This document shows positions 46,643 to 56,861 of a stretch of 64,000 bases of DNA, piece after piece. Below the pieces are notes generated by a model, which ran no database searches, was not told the origin of the DNA, and worked only from the letters and a program-made list of their open reading frames with translations. The stretch comes from Guyanagaster necrorhizus (lineage: Eukaryota; Basidiomycota; Agaricomycetes; Agaricales; Physalacriaceae): the NCBI RefSeq assembly GCF_019112545.1, contig NW_025064881.1, forward strand, positions 2,392,591-2,456,590. Direction: 5' to 3'. The position numbers were made by a program, and so were the translations under genes. Every line of letters begins with the position of its first letter. The first letter of the stretch is position 1.

Positions 46643-48384
46643 ATGTCAAGCCGCCGTCTCATTTTAATCGACCATCCTTATCTTGTCTTCAATGCTCTAA
46701 CTTTTGTCACGGCAGTACTGGCAACGTCTTCGCCGTCTCTTATTCCTGCTGTACTTCACCTATCTGCCCTTCTCGTCTATACCCCCTTGCTCGTGAATCG
46801 TCCCAGCGCAAACAAGCAGGCTGCTTTCTTGTGGATTAACTTGTCTTTCGCAAAATTTGTCATTTTCTTTGCACCGGCCATTCATGCGCTTTCCTCACCC
46901 GCTCCTTCCCTGGCCCTCCTCTTCCTCGGGGGGTTAATTACCTCAGCCATAACTCTAGCTACCCTTTACATTCACACCAAACTCAGATCACGGTTGCTAT
47001 CAGCATGGTCCCAGATCATGTTATTTCCCGCATTATGGGCTGCTGTATGGTGGGGAGTATCTTCTGTCAGTCCGATCGGACGTCTCACCTCATGGACACC
47101 AGTCGTTGACACCATGGGGTACAGTTGGATGTTAAAGTGGCTAGGGCCGGTAATGGATGATTGGATTACCGCAGCTTGGGCGGTCGTCATCTCTGAAATT
47201 GCTGGAGCGTGGCTTATGAGCTCAGAATCCCTCGAGGAAGAGGAGCCGTTACTTGGGAATCGCGGTCCGGGTTCAAAAAATGAAACAACAGCAGCAGCTT
47301 CTATGCCTTCGTGGCGTTGCATTCTGTATCTGTCCACTCTCCTAGCAGTTTCGACAATACCCTCGTTTATTGTCTCCGACATTGTACTCTTTGGATACCA
47401 CTCCGTTCAGCGTGGGCTGTATCCTTCCCAAACGCCGTGATCGCCGGTTGAGATTTGAAGACTATTTGCAAGAAACCAAGAAGCTTGATGGACAGGCTCA
47501 AGTTTTGTTGTGGCCTGAAGGTGCAGTCACCTTTCGGGACGAGTCTCAGCGAGCTGCGGCTTTAGCAGAAGTACAGAAGACGATCCGGGGATCCCTTGTG
47601 GGGGTCTCCTTTGAAGAGTCTGTTAAGGACCCTTCCGATGCCACTGGCCGGAGCCTTTTGAGACGAAATGGCATGGTTGTTGTCTCTAACAAGTCTTCCT
47701 CACCTCATTTGGAATACTACAAACGACACCTTGTCCCCGGTACGCTATTCCACCTCTCACTCATCATCAAGCTAATATTCCCTAGTTGCCGAATCATTTT
47801 CTCTGGTACATTCTACTACACCCGCGACCATTTATACCATGGAAATGAAGAATCCGTCGGACGTGAAAAAGCCGGATTGGGCACCTCCTCCCAAGTTTAC
47901 GAGGCCCGTTCCGATGACGGCTTCCATTTGCCTTGACTTTGCCATCCCCGGGACTTTGGCTGCGCTTGGCACTAGACCGGCTCTTATTCTAGCTCCTGCC
48001 AGAACATGGGAGCCCACAGTAGGTTTGGCCATGTGGGAACAAGCAAAACGCCGTGCGGCAGAACTGGACAGCACGATTTTATGGTGCGACGGGGGTGATG
48101 GCGGAGTAAGTGGCGTATCGGGTAAGGGAATCACGGAAGTTACACAAGTTGGGGAAGGGTCCTGGGTGCGTAGCTACCCTTTTAACGAAGAACGCACGGT
48201 GTATGGTATTAGGGGAAATTCTATTGCCATGGTTTTCATCGGAATCATATTCGCAGGTGGGTTTGCCAGAGCTATTCCCTGGCCGACCTTGGGAAACCTT
48301 CACATTGGCTGGGTGAAAGAGAAGTATGCTCGTTTCCGCGCGATGCTTGGACGGAACGAGACGCCGGATCTTGTGGACTTGTAA
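46643..48384 (+). CDS. Lnt-like membrane amidase (carbon-nitrogen hydrolase), with apparent frameshift
   Basis: The N-terminal 250 residues form about six to seven hydrophobic helices (for example FNALTFVTAVLA, LALLFLGGLITSAITLATLY, CILYLSTLLAVSTI). They are followed by a nitrilase-fold domain with all three catalytic positions visible: Glu in VLLWPEGAVTF, Lys in YYKRHLVPVAES, and Cys in TASICLDFAIPG. A final hydrophobic helix (IAMVFIGIIFAGGFA) completes the bacterial apolipoprotein N-acyltransferase plan. Intron 47740-47785 is normal. Between about 47375 and 47400 the frame must shift by +1 (FIVSD in one frame, DTTPFSVGC in the next), and no intron fits. The role in fungi is uncertain; a membrane-embedded acyl- or amide-transfer enzyme is likely. 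Could be a sequencing slip or a recently damaged gene. Confidence 0.75.
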
Positions 48385-48515
48385 AATATGAGGAATTTGT
48401 CACCTATGTATCTCGCTTTCTGATTGCTTTCGTACTTGTATCGTCATTGATTCATTTCCTGTAAGTAATCTGAAAGAGTAAAGAACTAGCAAGTACGGTA
48501 GGAGTTCCTCATGTC

Positions 48516-50763
48516 ATGATCGACAGCAGCCACGCGGTGGCAGACGGCCAATTACGATTTTTTCAGTTATCGACGAAGCCGCCTGTTCTGCACGAGTCCA
48601 AATTTCAAGAACAAGTCAAAAGGTAAGCTTTGCTTGGATTCTGTTCCTCTGAGTCCCTTTTGCTGGACTTGCCTGAGATACAACGGCGTCTCTCAATTCT
48701 GTACGGTCGAGATTTGCTAGACGCCCACGCGGCTCTTTGCGACTCTTACCTCATAACAGTCACATACAGCCTGCTGTTGGCATCAACGACGAGGAGGATG
48801 ACGACGCATCCAGCGGTTTCTTCGTCGTGACTGCCGCCGACCTTCCCATCAGCCTCGACAGTCCTCAGCAACTGACGCTTACCTGGAACAGCGACAAGCC
48901 CACCAATCTATCCCCGACACCTTGCAGCACTTCACCGCCTTCTGTCGTGAACGACGTTTCTGTACTCAACCGCTTCAGAAATCATTCACGAGTTTCCATC
49001 TTTCCACGACGGAGGCTGCGACTGCCCTTGCCAAAGAACAAGGGCAATCATACCTCGGATCCCATTCTCGACGACTTTCCTGACCCTCCCACTCATATCC
49101 CTACTCCCACTGACGCGACCTCAGCAGTCAATTTCGCGCCACACAGCGTCTCTTACCTCGTCTCTGTCGACACAGAGACGTCCAAGAAACGCCGTATTTT
49201 CTCTACAGAAAGCCTCAAATCGCTCACCAAGCGAGTAAAGTGGAGACGTCGACAGGCCGACCTCTCTCCTTTGCACGAGTTACCAATCTCTATCGAGAAG
49301 CCATTGCCACCCACCCCAACGGAAGAGTACACGACTGTACCTCCAGTTATCACTTACTGTGTGGTCGACCCCGTTGAGCTAACAGCTTCCCCATCACCGC
49401 ATATTGGTCTTGACCTCTGTGCTCCTTCTGCACGGACATCCTTCCTCCCACCCTCACCTTCTTGGTTGAGCCGAAACCTTCCGGCACCATACAGAGTCCC
49501 AAGCTACGATTCGACTGTTCCAGAAGCTTCTACAGTCCCAGCGTCACCTCCACCACTGCCCATACCCCCTCGCCTTGCTGAACCTTCTCTTCAGGGAGAT
49601 TCTCCCCCTCTCTCCCCGCTGGAAGTCACAAGCTGGCTCACTCACCTTGAAACCTTCAAGTTTTCGAAGAACAACTCTGCGTCGTCCCTGATTCAGTATA
49701 GATCACTATCTCGGCGTTCATCTGTGAAATCTATTTCGACGCAGTCCTTCTTCACATACTCAGCTAGTGGAAAGGAAAACCAGGTGCACTCATCTAAGGT
49801 AAGCGTTGCCACCTCATGTTAATCATCATATGACTCATGCCACATTGCAGGACCATTCAAGTCTGCTACTTAAACCCTCCGGATCACCACCTTCACTTCC
49901 CCACGAATCTCCGGCAAGTGCAAAACCAGGTTCTTCCCCTACCCTTTGCTCAGTCTCAATCCGTACACATATTCATCCCCTGCTTTCGCCACAACCATCT
50001 CTCAAACACCCAGTTCTTTCGGAAGACCGTCAGATCTTTATTCCGACAGCTCATCCTGATACTGATATCAACGATCCCTCTGATTTCTTAACCACTGCTT
50101 TTGAAAGCGTCTTTTCCGAAGCCAGAGGACACCTTTTGAATATGGATCTTTACGGAAAGACTGGAGAAGTTATTGATTTTGGTGGCGAGGTGGATTATTC
50201 TGGAGCCGCGTGGTTCCAAGACGTCCCACAAAGACCTACACCGGTGCGTCGATTACCCCTTGTATCTCTGATAACTTTTGTGTTGATTTCCTTGCCTGAT
50301 AAGGCGCCACAAAGCGTTGGGACGCCGTATGTGCCTGATCCAGACGTCATAACTCAGAACGAGGCCTTTGAATACGCACTCACTGCGGCACCTAATGTAT
50401 TGTATGCCAGATACAAGCAATACGGACAGGCAAGTAGTAAATGTCTACCTTTCACCTTTTATTTATATGTTTCTACAGCTGGGCGTCTTGGCGTGGTGTT
50501 CCGAATTTGGTGAACTCATCGACAATCTCAAGGAGATGGGATTCGCCGGCAACATGTTCGTCAGTACCCGATCTCAAGCACTGAAGACGTGCGACGAGAT
50601 ACTCAGGCTGAGGCTTACGGATGTGAAGATGCAGATCATCGTTATGTATCTTTCTTCGCAAGTTTCACGCCTCAGACGCTTTTTGGATGGAGACCGTGTA
50701 TGGGATGATTATCCTGAACTGACATTCCCACTGGAGCCGATGAAGCATCAGGCAACATCGTAG
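48516..50763 (+). CDS. Large protein of unknown function
   Basis: Modelled exons 48516-48622, 48760-49798, 49851-50243, 50304-50429 and 50479-50763 sum to 649 residues. The first 450 residues are Pro/Ser/Thr-rich, with polyproline tracts that could bind SH3 or WW domains and a KEN motif in SGKENQ. The folded part appears to be the C-terminal 150 residues: YALTAAPNVLYARYKQYGQ, LGVLAWCSEFGELIDNLKEMG, FVSTRSQALKTCDEILRLRL, probably all-helical. I do not recognise the family. Exon 1 and the 137 nt first intron are the least certain part. The intron 50430-50478 starts with GCAAGT, a consensus GC donor; the only nearby GT donor breaks the frame. Confidence 0.65.
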
Positions 50764-51037
50764 TCTCTACCTTTTCCCCTTCTTTTTCCTGTTGTTTCGT
50801 TTTCTTACCTGCATTTCATTGCCATCTTTCTATCTCCTGTCATAGCATGCACGTACTATTTTGCAATCCAACGATTACATCCAAAGCATGATGAACGTGA
50901 TCAAACGATAGCAATGAAGAGTAAAGTAGTATACAAAAGAAAAATCTAGTCCTTGAGTAATAAAAGTGTGGCGTAAACACCGTTAATGCATATCAGCAGC
51001 ACCGTGCCTATAACATGCATATGATCATCAGCAATAA

Positions 51038-52345
51038 TCAGGAAACACTTCCATTGGTGACATGAGGATTGAAAGACGGAGCATCAATCTCAGGGACGCC
51101 CCTATAATCTCGAGCGGGTGTCGAGGGTCTGCAGAAGGCCATCGCAGGGATTCTACGGTCCACCGTTTGTTCATATGGCATTATAGAATACGTATGGTCC
51201 CCGGATCGAGGATTCAACGACCAATATTCTCCCGAAGCCATGGACGAATGCGAAACGAGGAACGTCGGTGGGTCATTAGGATCCTAGTATCTAAGTTGGG
51301 TTCGATTCCTCAACATGTGTCAAAGCTTAAACTCACACAGAGCTTCTGACCCGTCCTTGACGGTGCAATGACTATGGGTTCCGGGTATTGCGGCCGACCT
51401 GGTTGTTTCTGCCTTCGCCTTCGCCTGAGTACAAAGAAAGCAATCCCTATCACAACGATCCCTACTCCGAGAACGCCGCCGACAACACCCCCAGCGATAG
51501 CGCCTGTGTCGCCTTTCCATGGACCAGAAGATCCAGACAAAGGCGCGTTAGTTGTTTCAGGTCCAGAAGCTACAGTTGAGGTACGGTCAACTGATGAAGG
51601 CGAAGGTGTTACGGTCGCGGTGGTTTCCGCGCCAGTATCGGTTTCAGCAGCTGCTACATTAACAGTACCGTTCAACTATGCAGATTCCGTCACTTGCAGT
51701 AATACACACAGGAATAAAATGCTCACAAGCAGATCGAGATAAGCCCAATGTGGTACAGCAGTACCACTCGGAATCTCGTGAGGAAATCTACAGAACATGA
51801 GCAAACACCCAACGCTTAAAATGTGGTATTCAACCCACATACACAGTATACGTTGTCGTACAATTGATACTATAGGTCGACCATCTAGATAACCGTTAAT
51901 TTCCTCGGCTTCACAAACTGAACGTGCTAGACGTACATAGTGATGCCACCACCCTGGCATTGCGCGCACACGTACAAAAGCGAGTAATACACTGTGTTGC
52001 ACCTGCATTCCATGCGACTGGCGTCCCCAGATGGACCTCGATATACTGAACCAGACGGCAATGCTGGGATATAAAATGCTACAAGATAGATCTAGGTCAG
52101 ATATTCGTGCGTACCATCCGAGTAACGATAGACGTACAGCTGTCGCACACTCCCCCCAAGTCCGCGGCAATTTGGCAGGGAGACTGTGGTAGAGAACTGA
52201 AAGCCTGCAGCAAGGGTCAAGTAACGGCGCTACAGCTCTTCTGGTGACAGGTACGCACCCAGTCATATGCTGTATTCGAGCACGTAGCATCACTAGCCAG
52301 TGCTTTCAGGAAGGGTAAAGATGCGAAGATGGCTGGGCAGAACAT
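51038..52345 (-). CDS. Receptor-like single-pass membrane protein with Cys-rich ectodomain
   Basis: Seven exons (52345-52259, 52204-52138, 52078-51937, 51884-51843, 51787-51727, 51675-51337, 51283-51038) sum to 327 residues. The signal peptide starts MFCPAIFASLPFLKALA (an ATG at 52366 would add seven residues). The ectodomain follows a pattern seen in many mushroom membrane proteins: SSLPQSPCQIAADLGGVC, FYIPALPSG, CRCNTVYYSLLYVCAQCQGG, WSTYSINC and IPSGTAVPHWAYLDL. A Ser/Thr-rich stalk, one Gly/Val/Ile-rich transmembrane helix starting at GAIAGGVVGG, an RRRRRQKQ stop-transfer, and a cytoplasmic tail follow. The ligand and pathway are unknown. Confidence 0.78.
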
Positions 52346-52394
52346 TTCCCGCCGGTGGTTCAGCATCGATGCTGAGTGTTCGTGCCGAAATAAT

Positions 52395-52418
52395 CACCAC
52401 CACCACCACCACCACCAC
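52395..52418 (+). repeat. CAC trinucleotide repeat (8 units)
   Basis: A perfect (CAC)8 microsatellite about 30-50 nt upstream of the receptor-like gene's start codons, likely within its 5' leader. Confidence 0.9.
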
Positions 52419-53038
52419 TGGCTCCGTGTACACCATGCAGTGAAACGAAACCTCGAAGTAGCCGAATCCCTAGATGAAAGGTATAGCCCCCGAGAAGTTT
52501 CCTCCTTGTGGCTGCTAGAATTGTGATAGGAACACCAGACTTCGCAGGAAAGAACTACGCCTAGCTTCCCTGAGATACATGGAGTAGATGTCGGTACATA
52601 TTTAACCAGTGCAGGACCCTGAAGATTCAAGATGCAGAGTCCAATGGCCAACGAGATTAAAGCTCCATTTGGTGTCGAACATGTGCAAGCGCCGCCATTG
52701 TTTCTCCAGTCACCAGACGGATACTCGTCTTGGGCAACGATGATGTCGAAAAGGAGGTGCTTTCACGGACGTACTCTCCACCATTTTCTCCACAAGTCTA
52801 GAAAATGCAAGCTGTGGTGCAAAATATATATGGTAAGTGCTAGCAATCCAAACAAATAGTCAAACATTTCATGATGTACGATTATTGAAAATGAGTACGA
52901 GGATCCCGAAATGCAGTTAATAAGCGACGTGATACAAGCTTGTCCGAATGATATATAAAAATGAAGTAGAAATATAAAGGCCTTGGCCCTAACAATGTGA
53001 AAGCAAGGAAAACTTATCTACGAAGGATGGGTATTATA
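52419..53038. other. Intergenic region
   Basis: Between the promoter side of the receptor-like gene and the stop codon of the next minus-strand gene. A 75-codon frame at 52632-52859 (plus) has no recognisable features and is not called. Confidence 0.4.
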
Positions 53039-56000
53039 TCAGTGCGCGGTGGTCACCCCAGCAAATTTAGTCCAATATTCAGAGGCGACCGTAGAGTCCA
53101 GAAGTGCGTCTAAAGGAACTGGCTGGTAAGGCGATTCTCGCGGAGGCTCTGGAAGAGGATTAGGTCGTGATGGCGGTAAGAAATCATTATAGGGACTGTG
53201 TTTGAATGAAGGTGGCGTATTAACGTGATGAAGATTCTGGGGGAGAGATTGTGTTTGTGACCCCGACGAGTACACAATGGCGGGACTACTAGTAGGCATG
53301 GAATGGTATATGTGCGAATGGGGGGGTTGGTGGTTCTGGAAGGCATTCTGCACGGTATACGAAGTGTGACTTGATCCATGAGCACTTCTGGCACTTGCGT
53401 CGTTCCCATTCGGGGTAGGGGCAGGAACGGGGGCGGAAGATGAGGCCTCACGCTCGAGGCCGTACATGCTTCGTGCCTTGAAAAGGCGCTCCATCTCCCA
53501 TGCCTCTTTGCCCTTCATAGCGTTCAGGTCCGCAGTAGGAGGTACTTCAGAAGTAGGTCGTGCTGAATTTGATTGGTTACGCTCCAGTTTACGAGGGACA
53601 GCAGCACCTGGAGTTGGTGGGGGAGGGGCAGGTTGAGGTTTATTGACGTTCAGAGCGGTTTCCGATGACTTCCGTCCTCGACTCTCTCTTCGCTTGTGAG
53701 GCTCGGCCTCCTTCTCCTTCTTAAAGTCAGGAATAGGGGCACGACGATTTCGGTCCAAACTGCTGGCCCTAGGCAAAGCGCTGGAGGTGGAGGCTCGGGG
53801 TACGTCAGCAGAACGTCGACTCGATTTCTGGCCATGCTTCCGATGTTCTCGGTCGGAATCAGACTTGTCCTTCTCCTTGCTATTCTCGCGATCCCGCGAC
53901 TTAGACTTAGACCGGTAAGTCTCCTTCCCTTTCCCTTTCACGTCCTCCACCACCTCCCATTGCTGGCCGGCCGCCCGAATCGTTTCGCTAGAAGCATAGA
54001 CCTTTCCGGATGTGCTACGGACGAGTTTAAATGTTTCTGTCTGCTTGCTAGTCACGGAGTTGACACTGGGCGATGATTCTCGATGTTTGGCTTCCGCAGA
54101 GGGTTTCGGGGGCAATGGGGGGGCGACGCTACTTGGAGCAGGAGAAGCCATCTGTAAATGAGAATTGATATGTGGTGTCGGAGGATTGACTAAAATAGAT
54201 GACGCGGACATGGGAGAATTATCGAAATCATGGGGATAAGTAGAAATCATTGCAGATAGATATGCATGTTCGTGTGTGGGATCCGATGCAGGGAATGGAA
54301 CTGGTGGTGCAGATGTAGACTTGGGTAAAACCGAAGTTACATTGCTCTTTTCTGGTGACCGTGACATCTTCCTGGTGTCTGCACTAGGCGCTCCAGAGGC
54401 TGTTGGCTGAGTTGCGGGAAAGCCATTGGCTTTAGGCTTTGTGTCATCCAATCGTCTCTTACCATGGCTCATGAGTGCAGCCGGGACCGACACCTCCGGG
54501 GTACTAGTAAAAGGACGTTTTACATCAGCAGACGACCGTCTGGCGCGGCTGCTTGAAGCTACGGATATAGGAGTGGGTGTTTGAAGCTTCTCAGATGGCT
54601 TGTCAAACGACCGTACCTCTGGTTGCATACTTTCTGAAAACACTTGCATCGACGACGCCGGTACCGGGGATGATGAACCCTGAACCGGAGACAACGAAGA
54701 GCCTGGTATGGTGAGGGACGAAGAACCATGCAAAAGGGATAAAGTAGCCTGTGCAGTAGGCACCTGCGCCAGCTGTGAAGGAGGGTCAGAGTAAGAAGGG
54801 TCACGCCTTTCTGGCGGTAGGGGAATAGTCCGTTGATGGGGTGTGGTGCTACCAGAACTCGGTGTATCAGGGTTAGCCACGGTTAGTTTACCCATTGTCG
54901 AGTAAGGCGGGTCTACGGAATCTAAGGACTCGCGATCTTCTCTTGGTTGCTCCTTTGGAACATCTACCGAGGGAGAAGGAGTTACTGATTCTGCGGAAGG
55001 AGGAGGCACTCGTTTGGTGACTTTCTCTGGCGAAGGCTGACGCGCTACCACCATCGATGACCGCTTCTCAATCTTCTCTTCTGCCTTAACATGATGCCAA
55101 CTGGTATCCGAGACATTCGCCGTTGCCGGTCTTTTCAGAATGGAAAATCTCTTAACTAGACGACCCAACGTACTCCCACGTCGATCCTTCTTTGACGTCA
55201 AAGAAGCTGGCTTGAAGGCCGAAGGAGGTACTGCGGGAACGGTAGATATCCGCTTCGGAGTAGGAGGTGGATAAACTATAGACGAGCGAGCAGATGGCGG
55301 CTCGTCGAGTGGCGTTGACGGCAGGGATATTGCATTACGGTCATTCTTAGAATCTGAATGTCCGAAAAAACCGCCAAAGGTGGGTGTCCTGCGCTTGCTG
55401 AGCTTGCGAGGTAACTTAGCCCCACCAGCGTCTGGTGGCTGAAGATGCACTGCGGATGTTGATTGAGAAAGCGGCGATGGCGTCACAGTGCGCCGCCGGT
55501 TATCCCGGTTTGTCAGGCTTGTGTGTCGGGCGCGGCCCTTTTTACAGCGGTGAGAACAGATAGGAGAACGATTAACGTTGCACTCACCTCCTGTGCCTCA
55601 ACAGAGGAACCATTATTGAGGCCCACATCATATGGCGACTCATGGTGCCAATTGGTCCCCCACGGGTCTGTAACGTCAAGCAGATCAACGGTGTCGTGCG
55701 CCGTCTGGGATGTTTTTCGCGACCTAGGCTTGCTACCGATGTCGCCAACGCGAACCTGTGACGAACTAGGTGTCGGAAGGGGCGAATTTGAGGGCGTGCG
55801 GCTGGGGCCAGGCATACGCATAGATTCTTCAGACTGCTCTGGCACGGAAGAGGTAGCCATGGGCGGAAATGAGGGCGAGAAAATGGACGGTGGGCGCGAA
55901 GCCGACTTTTGAGACGGCGGGATGAGATGGTGGTTGTAGTAGCGTCGTGGTCCGACTGGATTGTGGATATTGAAGCGCATCTTGTACAGAGCAACAGAAT

Positions 56001-56471
56001 TAGAGGCCAGGTCGTCCTTCAAGTACCAGGCAGGGAGGTCCTTTAGGGGATCTGGGACGATAGAACGAGTACTAGCAAGTGATGTTAGGTTGTCAGGTTG
56101 CTCCCTTTGCTCTAGGTTTTCCATCTCCCTTTCGTCTTCATTCCTGCGGGAAGTTTCTTTTTCGGTGACGGAAGGATGAGAGGGCTGCGGTTGTCGTGGT
56201 TGGGAAGAGGGTTGTGTTGATCGCTTAACCGACTTGCGGGACCAAATGGAAGTGCCGGATCTGGTATTGCGCTTCGACGTCCTGCGCTCCACTTCCTTTC
56301 TCTCCATATCCTGGTAAAAAGCCTTCAGAGCATCAGGCGATGACGGTTCGGTGCTGCCTCGAGACTGCTGGCGACGACAGAGATGACATTTCAGCGACAC
56401 ATAAGCAGATGTGAAATACGCCAAAAAAGTACCTCTTCATATGGCTGGGCGGCAGCGCCGTAGAACGCCAT
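53039..56471 (-). CDS. Large, mostly disordered protein of unknown function
   Basis: Exons 56471-56433, 56367-55588 and 55537-53039 join in frame to 1105 residues. The N-terminal MAFYGAAAQPYEE and SPDALKAFYQDMERKEVERR, then LPAWYLKDDLASNSVALYKM and RYYNHHLIPP, are the only segments that look folded. The rest is rich in Ser, Pro and Arg with Ser-Pro sites, SLiM-like basic clusters (KRFSILKRPA, RKLSKRRTP) and a Lys/Glu/Ser/Arg charged stretch around residue 810. Phosphorylation-regulated scaffold behaviour is plausible but unproven. I do not recognise an orthologue. Frames on the plus strand here are shadows. Confidence 0.7.
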
Positions 56472-56861
56472 GGTTTCCAGAGGACCCTGTCGCTAAGGGC
56501 CACGTCGAGGGAACGACCAGAATATGGAGAAGGATACAGAGGTAACACTAGAACGGGCTGTGAATGTGTCGCAGGCCCAATTGCAAGGGCTACCAACACG
56601 TGCCCAATCGCTGCGCAAAATCTAGTGGCGCATATAGCCAGCTAAGGTCAGCTAAGGCCATACTATTGCCAGACAATATCTTGTCCCAACTTTTTTTCCT
56701 TCTTGGATGGCTCTGCTGACCTGTTATTGGCCCATCTCTCTCTATTCTGTTCGCTTGTCGTCTTTCTTCAAAATACAATTTTTTTGGAACTTGACTTATC
56801 GCGATTTTGGAAAAGAAATTACAAAGAAAGCGTGATCAATTTTCGTCTTTTATTTTCACCA
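56472..56861. promoter_or_regulatory. Divergent promoter region, unknown protein / ADE5,7
   Basis: A 390 nt gap between divergent ATGs. The leader of ADE5,7 is pyrimidine-rich. A search by eye for the fungal purine-pathway element TGACTC found none. Confidence 0.4.

Noticed and set aside
51280..51340. tRNA-like B box (GGTTCGATTCC)
   Set aside because: It sits inside an intron of the receptor-like gene. No matching A box, acceptor stem or anticodon arm could be drawn around it.
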